DNA of 48,887 nucleotides, from assembly GCF_000275845.1 (NCBI RefSeq), contig NW_006766977.1, positions 16,040 through 64,926 on the forward strand, read 5' to 3'. Shown here piece after piece: positions 37,101 through 48,780 of this stretch. How positions within the stretch are numbered: the first letter of the stretch is position 1; the number at the start of each line of letters is the position of its first letter. The notes beneath the pieces were generated by a model. The model was not told where the DNA came from. It ran no database searches and worked only from the letters and a program-made list of their open reading frames with translations. This DNA is from Dichomitus squalens LYAD-421 SS1 (lineage: Eukaryota; Basidiomycota; Agaricomycetes; Polyporales; Polyporaceae). The position numbers and the translations under genes are program-made.

Positions 37101-37890
37101 ATACGTGCCCTGGACGAGTGATGGGGGACCTATGCGGACTGATGACCGAGAAGAGAGAAGTCGAACAGCGGTGGGTGGGTCGTACAAGGGTGGGATCGAT
37201 TGCCGAATGCACGTAACACCGCATGGGAGAGTGCTGGCGTGGGCAGACTGCAGACGAGAAGCCGCACGAGACGGATGTGTTCACATCTGGCTTAGGTCGC
37301 AGAACTCGGATGTCTATATCAGGAACTTTGGAAATGATGGAGATGAGGCCTTAGCTTAAGCCGGTTTGGACACACGCGGTGGCGGCTGGTTGGCAAATCT
37401 GCAGGCGGTAAGCGGCTGAGCTGACACGCTCCGAAACGAATATCGGCTTCCGGTCTTCGGTCTATAACTGCACGGCACGGTACGTGAGTTCGTGTACCTT
37501 GGGGAAGTTAGGGAAGCGGTTGGCTGAGATGGTGAACGGAAGGGTACCCGGCAGATCCGGTGGCTGTTGGAGTGGCCCAACGCGGTAGACGGCGAGACCA
37601 GATCCGCGCGCGGGGGGTTTAGATTCTCATGGGGCTTGTAGAAAGTGGCGCATCCAGCGCCGAGATAACTTCCAAGTTCCAAATAGCTCTGTCAGACAAG
37701 TAAACAGCGATGAATTGCGTAGACAAACAAGGGAATTCCGCGATAAGCTATTTGATTAACAACAACATATACGTACACGAGGCGTTGCAACTGGTGACCG
37801 ACGGTTGGTGATTCGAGACCAGATCTGAGCTCTAGCTTGTTTGAATGCGGGTTGCGGCGATCAGACGAGACAGGAGGACATTTCTGAGAA
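34117..37890. other. Gene-poor tract between cyclin and the 98-aa protein
   Basis: About 3.8 kb without a supportable gene. Frames up to ~150 codons occur on several strands at once but show no domain. No long repeat, LTR or RNA gene was recognised. It contains the 3' ends of both neighbours, which converge here. Confidence 0.5.
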
Positions 37891-38486
37891 TCAGAAGTTT
37901 GTCGAGGCGTCTTGCTCAGTGGCGAGTTTGTCCAGCCTAGCCTTTTCCGCGTCAAGGCGCGCGAGGTTGGTGGCGAGGAAGCCTTGTGTGAACTGATAGC
38001 CCGATACAATTCCAGTAACTAGGTGAGGAAGGCGGGAAAACGTCATCAGTGTTGTTCTCTAGTGAGAGCATAGCATATGGAAGGAGGCGAATGGGGGAAA
38101 GGTCGAACGAGGAAGGGACCAAGAGGCGGGGTCAGAAGGGGGAAGCTGTGTGAAGACGCTCACCTACGCCGCACAGGATGGTAGCGTTCCTGTTGAGGCG
38201 AAACAACCTGGCACCTAGGATGGCTAGATGAAAGTGGATCAGGGCGAGTGGCAAGGAAGGTGCGCAGCGGGTACGAAACAGGAGGACAATGGGATTGAGG
38301 ATTGGGAAGGAACGTACCACTTACAAGAGCCGAGGATAGGCCAGCAAAGATGCCGTCGCGCTGAGCTTGCTGAGCGATGTATTGTGGTGTGAGAGGAATG
38401 GGAGGCCAGACACATGGAAAGATACGTACGCGTGTGGCCTGTGCGACGGCATCGATGGGAAGAGCACGTATGTCTTCTGCGGCCAT
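37891..38486 (-). CDS. Small protein with two membrane helices, unknown function
   Basis: Four exons (38486-38430, 38369-38318, 38223-38164, 38018-37891) give 98 aa with every intron in phase (60, 94 and 145 nt). The protein has a short acidic start (MAAEDIRALP) and two Gly/Ala-rich hydrophobic stretches (about residues 24-42 and 49-68) linked by a basic turn (ARLFRLNRN). A charged helix follows (ARLDAEKARLDKL). This hairpin form is common in small mitochondrial or ER membrane proteins, but I do not recognise the family. Each exon is too short to be found by an ORF search; the case rests on four consistent splice sites and a sensible hairpin. The third intron is the longest I defined in the window. 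It is head-to-head with SPO22. Confidence 0.7.
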
Positions 38487-38643
38487 ATTGTGCACCTCGC
38501 GGTCGCACTTGCTGATACTCTCAATGAGTCTCACTGACGGTGATCGTGCGTTCCAGTGGCGGCAGCCTGCCAGCCAGCTGCTCGCACGCGTGACTCCAAT
38601 GCGTGACCCGGTCGCGTCCCCCACGGCGTCTCCTCACGCGCCT

Positions 38644-38693
<50 letters not shown>

Positions 38694-38761
38694 CCCTCGT
38701 CACGGCTCGCCCGCCCTCTCCCCGCCTTCCCTCTCCATCTGCAAACTCAGAGGCGTTTCTG
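38487..38761. promoter_or_regulatory. Divergent promoter of the 98-aa gene and SPO22
   Basis: 275 bp between the start codons, containing the (GACCCC)n array at 38644-38691. If SPO22 starts at the earlier in-frame ATG (38603), the array would be coding. Confidence 0.45.
38644..38691. repeat. (GACCCC)n hexanucleotide microsatellite, ~8 units
   Basis: CGACCC is repeated in perfect register about eight times. In the frame leading into SPO22 it would encode alternating Asp-Pro. It lies 70-120 bp upstream of the preferred SPO22 start. Confidence 0.9.
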
Positions 38762-41700
38762 ATGGCAGGCCGCAGAAAGAGAAAGTCATCATCGGACGCT
38801 CAAACCGCATATACCGACATCCAGTGTCTGCCCTACCCTTCTCATCCATGCTAGATTGTGCTCACACCGCCTTCTCCCTTGCAGCGGCCCTGGCCAGTAT
38901 CAAAGCCAAACTCAATGGCAAGCGGCCAGACCGGAACTCTATCCGCACGGATCTTCTACGCCTTGCAGCTTTCGCCGAATCACTCTCCGTGCATCGCCCG
39001 CGTGCTAACAAAGAATGGTCTCACCGCATCGATGAGTTAGATGGCGAGGGTCAGCTCCACTGCCCTCCGTTTGCGTGCTCAAGCAGAACTCTAATGTCTG
39101 TGCCCAGGCGTTGCTCTATGGAACGCATCTTTGGTCCAAAGAGATGTTTTAGACGATACATATCGCTCCTTTTGCGCAGCACGTAGGTCTTCTTTGCCTT
39201 TCTTCTCCCATCCACCCACATCTGGCCGCGACAGTCAGGCTTGCTGCGTTCCGTCTTATCGAAGCCGGAATCGAAGACAAGCCAAGTATAGAATGTATGG
39301 AATCGATTTCCCCAAACATGTCTCATATCCGCACCTTATCCCCGCCATTCCCACCAGCCCTCATCCATGTGCTCCAACTCGCCAGCAAAGTTGGTGCGAG
39401 CCTGGCAGGTCAGTGTCCCGTCTCGTCCACAATGATCTGATGTCTCTTACCTCCCTGCTCATATTCATTTATGCAGACGTGGGCGATTCCGACCTTGCCG
39501 CCAGCGTCCTAGCTTCGGCAGCAAAAGTCGGTTCTGCGCTCATTATAGGTTTCCGTGTACACTGACCAACTCGCAACCTAGTATGAAGAACTTCTTAGAG
39601 CCGCGGAAGACCCGCAGAATGAGCACGCGCAGGGTATAGCCCGGGCAGTCGTGCTCTACTATTCCAGCAGAATGGAAGCCGTAAGCGCTGACTCTTTCTC
39701 GGCTCAATTGTCGCTTGACTCGTCTCGTAGGCGTGGCGAGAAGGGAATGCAGGCGTGGCTGAATTTATGCTCGAGAAAGTTGCAGGTACGCCAGCCACCG
39801 GTATTTGCAGGATGGCAGGCTACGAGCGATATGTCCTTATCTAGAGAACGATCAACGCCTCTCGCTTCTGACCCCATCCGACGTAAGAAGTGCCGTCCGA
39901 TGTATTGGAAGTATTGGACGCTGATCACCTGTGCTTAAGCGGAGAACACTCGCAGGAAAGCTGCTGGTCATTGGTAAAGGAGTTCTCCAGTTCAACTCGC
40001 AAGACAATACTGCCGGGAATGGTGCGAAGGACGCCGTCAAATGGCTCCAGCGCGCTTTTGCTATCATCGAGTCCCTTGAAGACGCGGCCGACCCCGCGGA
40101 AGGCCAGCTGAAGGTAAGGCTCCTTTCGTATTACTCAATGCCGCTCACACGCAGCGGTCAAACCTAGCGATCAATCCTAAGAACTCTGTGTAAGTGGACT
40201 ACGCGCCTTCTCCGTTCCGGAGCGCCACTAAATGCCGACCGCACGCGTGCGAACAGGTCGGGCATACTTCCTGGCATCCTCACAAGACCCAGAACACCTA
40301 GCCAGGGCCGAAGCATCGTTGCAGGAACTCATAGATTCCGCTAACATCTCCCTGGATCACGTAAGTCGGACTTATGTTACTGCTGTCATCTTGCACTTAC
40401 AGCTGTTTCAGACATCTGCCGAGTATCAGCAACTTCGATGGATGAGGGTCGCGATTCTCAAGCGGCGCAAAGCGGCGCACACCCCGCTTCTTGAAGGTAA
40501 GCCTACCACCCGTGTAACAGATTCCGACCGCGGTCAATCTGTCGGATGCCGTAGCATTCCGGGCCATCATCGATCATATGGAATTCTCGGAAAACAACAT
40601 CACAGAGTGCGTACGCCCCTCTTCCCCTTGTTCATACCTCCACGGATTGATGAGATCGTTGGATGTCGGAAGCATTTTACAAGAGTTACGCAGCCTCGGC
40701 CATGACCAGTTGAGTTTAGCGTCCCGTAACCTCATTATCGCCGCATAGACACCACGTGTGCTGAGCGTCTTGTCTAGTGCCCTGGTCATTCTTGTCCATC
40801 TACACTGCTTGCAACAAGCACTTGAAGCTCGAAATAGCGCAGGCCTAGTCTATCTGGATCGTATACTGCTTTCCTTAATTTTCCACAGTTCCAAAGATAG
40901 CAGTCATATGAAGGCAATGCAAGACGTCACGACCGCCCTCGATCGTACGTCTGCCGTCAAATCATGATATGTGTGCATTCTCTCACCAGGAGGCACTTTT
41001 CTCACAAAGTCCTGGACAACAAAGAGTTCATGCTCCCCAAGGTTCCAACAACAGCGTGCTTGACAGTGAGGGCGCCCATACATTCCAATCGGCTCACCTG
41101 AAGCTCCGGCGCAGCTGTTTTGGCAGTTCGGAGATCGGCACTATCGAGCTAAACGCTGGTCGGAAGCCGCCGACTGGTTCCTTGCCGGAACCCATGGCGT
41201 GTTTGGATCGATGTCGAAAGTATCCGACCCAAAGTGTCTCCGAAAGGCGGCGCTTTGTTATATACAATGCGGCGAACACGCTCGAGCTTCCGCAGTCATT
41301 CGCCGCTGTCCATCTCAGGATGCCGCGACCCATTACGTAGCACTACTCGCTGCAGTCCGCCAAGGTGGGTCCTTGCTTAGCGCCGTCAGAATCAAGACTT
41401 GGAGACCCATATCCAACAGGTCTGCAGGACGAAGCTGTCATCGCGGTCCACGAGATGGTACACGCATCTAACTTCAATAAGAAGATGCTACTCCTTGCCA
41501 CTCGGCTGGCAAATGAAGCTGGTATGAAACATTTGCTCCTTTCGGTACTCGAAGCCTTGTTAGACGCGTCCCTCCGGGACGGACTGGTGAACCAAGGAGA
41601 AGCCGTTACGTTAGTGCGCTGTATCATTAGGCTTGTTCTCAGGATGATGTCAGAACCCGGGAGCAATTTGTGAGTTCATTTCTGAATTTGCGAGAAACCA

Positions 41701-43535
41701 TTTATCTGATCACCCGGGTAATCCCATATGAATCCCAGTGCGGAATTTATTCCCATGCTGATGCGTCATTTTTCTACGTGTAAGCTAATTCTGAAAAATA
41801 CTATCCAGTTCCACAGCTGAGCGCTGATCTTCCCGGTACACATGTCCAAAAGCTCTGTCGCTGGTGACGGCGCTTCAATCAAACCTAAACACCGCCGTCG
41901 ACAGGAGAGACATCTCGTGGTTATGGCGAACCGCTTACAACGCCGCCGTGCAGGGATGCGCGGAATGGGAAGACCACGAATATACCATATCGGACCTGTT
42001 TGACATTGCAAGGCAGGTAAGCGTAACTCTCACCCTACCATGCTCCATCTTTGTGGGAAACCCTGTGCTCACGTGTGAAACGCTTGTAGTTGCTAGAATC
42101 GTATCTGAACTTCCCGGCGGTCGACGCCGAGATAGGCCTCCACGTGTTCTTGATTAATGCCTCCTTTGCGGGAGCCGCGGGAAGAGGTAAGACTCCGACC
42201 ATATTCGCACTCAGTCGCAATCACGCTCCGCTGCTTCCAGTGTTCGCATATCGTCATGAGGTGACAAGCGACGCCGCTGAGGAAGTATGGCAATTTTGCA
42301 TGCGTAGTTTCCCTTCTGCTGATAGAACGAATGTCATCTGTGCTAAGACGGAACGCCGTAAGGGAATTGGGCAAATTATCACGACGAGCAAGGATCGGAT
42401 CCAGAAAGTACTTCGAATAGTAGATGCGCTCAGAGAGGAAGAGATCCAACGGGCGCACTCGTTCCTCAACGTCTTATCCGTGTTCGAGGCGGAGATCGCG
42501 TGCCATACCAAATCCTGGAGCCGCATCTCAGAAGTCATAGAGGTATTGCCTCACTTTTACCATGCCGAGAACACCGCCAGGAATCTGACCAGTCGTTCTG
42601 TAACAGGAAACCGCTCGCATACCACTTGTCGACTTGGGAACGTTCGAGGCAATTGCAGACACATTGGTAGGCCCTTCCGTTACCCACCAATCAGATGACT
42701 GACGATGTGCCGCTCTTCTATCTCCCTAGTGGGTGGAGAAAGATTGCCCCGTAGAAGGTACAGACATTCTCCTTTGCTTCCGCCGGAGCTCAAAGGATGA
42801 TACCGGAACGTCAACTCACATGCACCTCGCGATATAGTTCTACTTGCTGCGCTTGAGGTCCGTTTATCCCCCGCGCCTTCTTTCGATGCACGATGTGACC
42901 TTGAGTGGCCTGATCTCCTCGGACGGAACCTACCATTGCCCCCGTAACCTCTATCCGGCAGGCTATCCTACACGCTAGCCTCGACCGTGCTGCCCTGTCA
43001 GTTGAGAAGTTTTCGAGATGGCTGCGGGCGATATGCACCATCCTGCTATCGCGGAACTCGGCAGCAGATCGTGCCAAAGCCATTGGTTATGTCGAACAGG
43101 CAGTTGACGTACTCCAGGAGCACGGCGGGATGGATGATTCTCAGGTGCGCGTTCGCATGGATGCTGTAGAACCAATGGCGTGCCGAATCTGAGGTTTGTT
43201 TTGGGCTTGCAGGCATATCCCGTGGACGAACGGCATTGGCTCATGGGGACGGTCTACAATACGGGTATAGAGTGCTTGCAGTTCGTCTCGATCCTTTACT
43301 GTCTTCATTGCACCACGTCATCTTCACGAAATTTCCGTAGTGCGTCGCTCTTGGACGAGGCAAAGAGGTGGTTTGAAGCGGCCGCTACGATCTGCCGTTT
43401 CGTACCCGACGGGGACGCTCGTGCAGACAGGGTGAGGCCCATATTCATCTCCGGTAAAGCTCAATATGTACTGATGGAGTCGTTCCTCAGGTCTCTCAGA
43501 CTTACACCTCACTTCTTGCTCGTTTCAGCCGCTAG
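38762..43535 (+). CDS. SPO22: Meiosis-specific TPR protein SPO22/ZIP4
   Basis: A highly split gene, probably over 20 exons. Phase-checked exons include 38762-38825, 38885-39049, 39108-39182, 39235-39408, 39477-39526, 39582-39680, 39731-39785, 39845-39882, 39940-40113, 40168-40189, 40257-40360, 40412-40496 and 40555-40606; those at 40655-41060 are unresolved. Recognised blocks include SILRTLCRAYF, SAEYQQLRWMRVAILKRRKA, FRAIIDHMEFSENNITE, KAALCYIQCGEHARA, WLWRTAYNAAVQG, YPVDERHWLMGTVYNTG and a C-terminal QTYTSLLARF. These are the helical repeats of Spo22/ZIP4/TEX11. In yeast and mammals the protein links the synaptonemal complex to crossover formation. The start may be 38603 instead. A stop in the obvious frame near 40740 needs either an unusual intron or is a true break. 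Confidence 0.8.
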
Positions 43536-44278
43536 CTCTGTCTTGAACTCCGGCGCCAAGCTTTCGTTACTGCCAAGGACCTTCTGGTGGCTTAATCCAG
43601 GAACAATAGGTCTTGCTCTAGCTCCTGGTACGGTCTGGGAAACATCTGCCTTGGTACTTGACGGCTCTGGCTCTCGACTATCACACTGCTCTGGCCACGT
43701 CTCTATATCCTATTGATCTATAGTAATGAAGGAGCGTCACCGCACCGAAGGCGATGGCTCAGATACCTTCAACGTGGTACAGGTGGAGTAGTAGTTCATA
43801 GACGTCTTTCCGGTTGGGATAAATGTACAATTGCTACGACCTTTGTATCGAACACATGCATTTAGACCCAATATCATAGGCGTGAGTGCTCATCTTCGCG
43901 TACGATACCGTTCGCCAATTGTTCGAACAATCTTAGACCTTGGGCTTACATTGGGGCCACCTTGAGCATTGATGAACGGAATCCTCGCTTGGTAGACATC
44001 GGTTCTATGCTGAGACATGTTCAGCGAGTAACGTAGCACCCTCTGGAAATGTTATTTGTCGTCTCAGTTCCGAGGGTCCTGAGTGCAATATGTAATATCG
44101 CAACCACTGCGTACGCCGACAATTACCATAAAGGGGTGGATCATCTAGCGCCAATGAGGAGGGCTAGCGAGTAATCTTGCCGGCCGGGCGATGACGTCCG
44201 CGGGGTCCGTCCTTGCGCTCAGCTCTACGAGTACACCGAGACTGAAAGCATCCTGTTGTCGTCTTCGCCGCTTCCGCC
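43536..44278. other. Intergenic, SPO22 to cullin
   Basis: Contains the SPO22 3' end and the cullin promoter. Nothing else was recognised. Confidence 0.6.
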
Positions 44279-47200
44279 ATGACGGACGTGTATTCGCTAT
44301 TCACATTTCCTACGACGTCGCGCGGCTTCAGCGCGCTGCCCTCGCAGCCCCAAGCGTTCCCGAGCACCAAGGATTCGTCCCGGTCTGCTTCTCCCCCACG
44401 CAAGATCGCTCGTCTGGATGGCGCGTCTGATGCTCACTCCGCTTCTGCCCCCAGTTCGCGCGCAGGTGTTGCTGAGCCTGCGGACAAGAGGGGTCCGATT
44501 GTCCTGCGGGTCGTTGGGCCATCAAGTGAGTGATTGTCTCTGTGCACGGATCTGCAAGGACACTGACCGGGGGCTCTCAGTTCAACCTACTCCTGACGGT
44601 GTGAGCAATGAGGAATACGGCCTCGTTAGACGCACTATCAAGATACTCCTTGATCCAGAGGAAAAGTCGCCCTTGCCGGCTACGTATGATCGCATCTCTC
44701 GTGCTTGCCGGGCTGTCGTGAACGAAGCGGGCAGAGGGGAGGGACTGTATGATTTCCTGAAGATGGAGCTGGAACGGCGAGTCAGTAAAATGGAGGAGAA
44801 ACTGGGGGGTGAGCCTCGCAAGAGTGTGGATTGGCTTGTTCCTTTCACGGAGACTTGCGAGTGGTTTGAGAAGCAAGTGGTGAGTCGGATCCTTCCCCCG
44901 TTGTGCTATCTGCCCCTCAACTTTCGTATCACACCTTGCAGGGCTTGCTGCAATCTCTTCTCGCATACCTTGACACGCTCTATGTTGCGGAAAGAGGGCA
45001 TTTAATTGGGACGAAGTACGTCTTGTCCTAATTATTCATAAATGTCACTAACGTCAAAACTCAGGCAATTGGCATACACCATGTTCACCAATACAGTCGT
45101 CAAGAGCGTTAGAGTCACTGCGGCAATCATGGATGGTATTGCCGACTGGCTTGAATGGGAGCGGACGCACAAGTTTGTCTCGATTCCTCATTTCGTTCTG
45201 TCGGTTTCTGTCGTCGCTAAGTTCTCATGCCTAATCCTAGAGCGACACATCCCCTTCGGTCCTACCTTCCCAAGCTTGTTCGCCATATGCGGGCCCATGA
45301 TCTCTATGTGGAGATTATCGAGACACCGTACCTCAACCTAACGCACACCTACTATATCAAAGAGTCCAATGACCTTGCAGATGGTAACAAGCTCAAAGCG
45401 GACGAATTCCTGGAACATGTCAAACGTCGCTCCGCGGAGGAGCGAACTCGGGCAGACGAGGTATTGATTGAGAGCAGCGTGAAGTCGATACATGATACTA
45501 CGGACAACGCCCTCCTTGCAGGAAGGCTCCAGTGGTTGGCCAATGACGGTGTGCTACATATTGCTCCTCCAGTTCCTTGTCTCGTACTAACACCTTCATT
45601 GTTACAGCACTTGACACCCTTATCAAGGGCCGGAACGACTCTCAAATCAAGTCGATGTACGAGCTGTTCGCCAAGGTCGGCGGCCTTAAAGTGCTCAGTG
45701 CCGCGTTCAAGGTGCACGTTCAGGTGAGACTGTTGCTCACCCAGTCCAGCCCTTTCCTGGTTATGGACTATCGCTACAGAAAGAAGTAAAGGGTATCGTG
45801 ACGGACGTCGCAAATGACGAAGAAATGGTCCCACGCCTTCTCGAGTTCAAAGCGTTCGCGGACAAGCTCGTCGCGACTTGCTTCGTCGATGCAGTCCCCT
45901 CTCCTCCCGGCACAGCACCTTCACAATCCCTCGCATCCTCCTCTAGGACTCCCACGGCGGCGGCTTCTCAACCCGCTGTCCAGCCCAACCGAGACTTTGC
46001 TTACGGCCTCATCGATGCCTTCCAAGCCGGCTTCAAGTCGCGCCGGATCAAGCCCGCAGAGATGATCGCAAAGCACTTGGATAAGGCCATGCGGCGGGGC
46101 CAGAAGGGCAAACGCGACGAGGACTTCGCCGCCGAGCTCGACGAGGTCCTGGCTCTGTACCGCTTCACGGACGACATGGACGTCTTCCGCACGTTCTACC
46201 AGCGCGCGCTCGCCAAGCGGCTGCTCCTCGGCCGCAGCGCAAGCGACGACTTTGAGAAGGCGGTGCTGAAGAAGCTCAGAGAACGTGAGCCTTGAAGCGA
46301 GCCCACTATATGCGCGTATATACTCACTCGCCTCCGCGACGTTGGTGCAGAATATGACCCGGACTTTGGCAATGGGGACAAGATGTTCAACGACCTTGAT
46401 CTGTCGCGCGAGTTGATGGCCAGGTTCTACAAGGAGAAGAAGGTGGACGAGTCGAGTTCGCTGCACAAGCTGACGGCTATGGTCCTGCAACGGAGCTCTT
46501 GGCCGTTCGCGGCGCGCAAGACGGACATCCTTCTCCCGGGATGGGTTAGCTGGTTTCCTCAAGTCCCATTGCGATCCCATGCTGAATGCGCTGTAGATGC
46601 AAGATGACCTCTCTACCTTTGCGAACTACTACAAGTCGAAACACCAAGGACGAGCGCTAGATTGGGACCACGCCCTAGGCACTGCGACGTTGAAGGCACG
46701 CTTCAAGGCGGGCAACAAGGAGCTCTCTGTGAGCCTGTACCAAGCGGTCATCCTGCTGTTGTTCAACGAGGAAGAGGAACTGGCGTACGCTGACATCAAG
46801 GAGCAAACTCGATTAGGTATGTCGCAGGAGTATGTGCATGCGCATCTCCCCTCAACTGTGAGCATTCAGACGACGGCGAGCTGCAGCGGACGCTGCAAAG
46901 TCTCGCTTGCGGGAAGAAGCGGGTGTTGAAGAAGACACCGGCGGGGAAGGAAGTGAACATGACGGACACGTTCCTATTCAACGTCGACTTTACGGACCCA
47001 CGCCACGTCGTCCACATCAACTCCATCCAGTCCAAAGAGACGGTACGCATTCCGCTCGCTGTCTGGGGGTGTGTTCGGCCTACTGAGGAGCCTGTGAACG
47101 CGTGTAGCCCGAAGAGACGAAGCGGACACAGAGCTCGATCGAGGCGGACCGGAAGCACGCGCTGGACGCCGCGATCGTGCGGGTGATGAAGGGCAAGAAG

Positions 47201-47362
47201 GAGCTCACGTACGAGCAGCTGAAGACGGCGACGATCGAGGCGGTCAAGAACCACTTTGTGCCCGAGGTGTCGATGATCAAGAAGCGGATTGAGGGCTTGG
47301 TGGAGCAGGAGTACTTGCGGCGGGACGAAGAGGACCAGAACCGGTTCTTCTACGTCGCGTAG
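44279..47362 (+). CDS. Cullin (cullin-4-like) ubiquitin ligase scaffold
   Basis: Eleven exons (44279-44525, 44581-44879, 44942-45015, 45065-45172, 45241-45548, 45608-45723, 45780-46284, 46351-46544, 46597-46816, 46870-47042, 47108-47362) encode 832 aa, all in phase. A Ser/Pro-rich leader precedes the N-terminal cullin repeats (YDRISRACRAVVN, LYDFLKMELERRV). The cullin-homology domain that binds the RING protein Rbx1 includes FRTFYQRALAKRLLLGRSAS, and the winged-helix C-terminus ends YEQLKTATIEAVK ... FYVA. The neddylation site is IVRVMKGKK (Lys ~776). Overall length, leader and RALAKRLL block fit cullin-4 better than cullin-1 or -3, but the type is an inference. Exon 7 carries a low-complexity Pro/Ser/Ala insertion within the domain. 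The residues before exon 9 (ILLPGW) are less conserved and might hide a splice error. Confidence 0.9.
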
Positions 47363-48137
47363 GGGCTACGACGTTTCAAAGAGCTCGGATGCGGGCGGAC
47401 CTAAGACACGTGCTACCGGAGCCGGGCGCGCGGTAACGACTTAAGGGGGAGTGCGACTACCAGTGCGATAGACTAGTTGCAGTCAAGCTACCCACTACTC
47501 CAGGGCGAGGCGGCGAAGTTGGGCATGTCGTGAATGGACGCGCTCGAGAATGTCAGGCTTTGCGCGACGGATCTGGACCACGGTCGACTGTGCCTAGAGT
47601 GATCCCTGGAGACCTGGCCAGCAGCCGGGCGACACACTGTGATGCGGACCAATAGTGAAGTGTGTGTACAGTCCGCTGAAGCTGAGAGCTGGCGGTGGCC
47701 ACCGCGGCCACCCGCGCTGTTGATGAGCGACGCTGAGAACATCGAGACCGTTGAGTCCAGCGAGTCTGGCGGACTCCGCCGGACTCCGGGGATCACATGA
47801 TCTGGCCAAGCAAGGCACTGCTGATTGCCGCTAGATCCCCCTGGCGCCTTTTGCGAATTTCTTGTGCCAGCGCAAAGGGGTGCACGTACATACTAGTTCG
47901 TGGCAACACTAGATACAAGCCATTGACGCGTCCACGTATAGTATCGTGTTGTCTACGGAATATATGAGACTAATGGCACGAACCCTGCCACTGGCGAATG
48001 TAAACCAGCTCGAAGAAACGGCTTCCGCCGTCCTCAATCGGCGGTAGTAGGTAATTGCACACAACATCTGTCTAGTGTAATCGGCGAGCCCTCATCTAGT
48101 CTACATCATAAAATAACATACAAGCCCAATGCAGTTG
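47363..48137. other. Intergenic, cullin to ABCF relic
   Basis: No gene was recognised. The stretch includes the cullin 3' UTR and a palindromic GTGGCCACCGCGGCCAC near 47696. Confidence 0.5.
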
Positions 48138-48780
48138 TCACTTGAGATCGCTTTTCCGATACAATATGACGTACTCCTCCATGCCTCCCTCCAAGTACAC
48201 TAATTGACCTTTCCCTACTGCATAAACCTGCTCAGCTGCCTTGGAGACAAAGGACTGGTCATGGGTTACGATGTGCACTGTGCCCAATTATCAATAACGC
48301 CTCCATCTCCAAAGTGCCTCTGTCGTCAGGTAGTTGAGGTGGTCCGTCGGCTCGTCCAAGACAACTTGAAGAAACTGGGGAGACGACCTGAACGTCGCCA
48401 AAGCGAACACGATGGGAACCATCTAGCTCCCGCTTAGGGAGCGCCAGGCTGGAGAGCGTTGGCTCTGATCCTGTACTTGCCAGGTGCGCACGGAATCGCT
48501 TGCTCCGCGCACTCCGGATTCCTCTCCTCTATGAAGGAGAGAGCAGAGCAGGGTACTGGTGGAGCTCGTCGACATGATGTTGCGCGAAGTAGCCAATCTT
48601 TGCAGCAGGGTGTTGGGTATTCTTCCCTCTGACATCTGCTGATGCTGGCACCCCGATGATGGTCTTTACGGACGTTGTCTTCCTCCTGCTATTCGTCCCC
48701 ATACAAGGTGGGATGAGCAGCAGCGCCGCGAAGACCTCAATACCCCAAACTTGCGGGAGCGACCTTAGGATAAGTATGCA
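48138..48780 (-). pseudogene. ABCF-type ATPase relic (Elf1/GCN20-like)
   Basis: Read on the minus strand, fragments follow the order of the second ATPase of an ABCF protein: KIGYFAQHHVDEL (~48620-48590), a degenerate signature LSGS followed at once by TAG where LSGGQ is expected (~48440), IVFALATFRSSPQF, the Walker B block VVLDEPTDHL (~48350), then in another frame HIVTHDQSFVSKAAEQVYAVG and a last GGMEEY segment ending at TGA 48140-48138. At least one stop and one frameshift lie between motifs, no plausible short intron removes them, and the Walker A side is not clear. ABCF proteins are soluble translation or mRNA-export factors. This copy is dead, and the parent subfamily is uncertain. Confidence 0.72.

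Noticed and set aside
40168..40189. Frameshift in SPO22 near 40190
   Set aside because: Using the acceptor CCTAG at 40167 instead of GCAG at 40154 gives the family sequence SILRTLCRAYF in phase, so no frameshift is needed.
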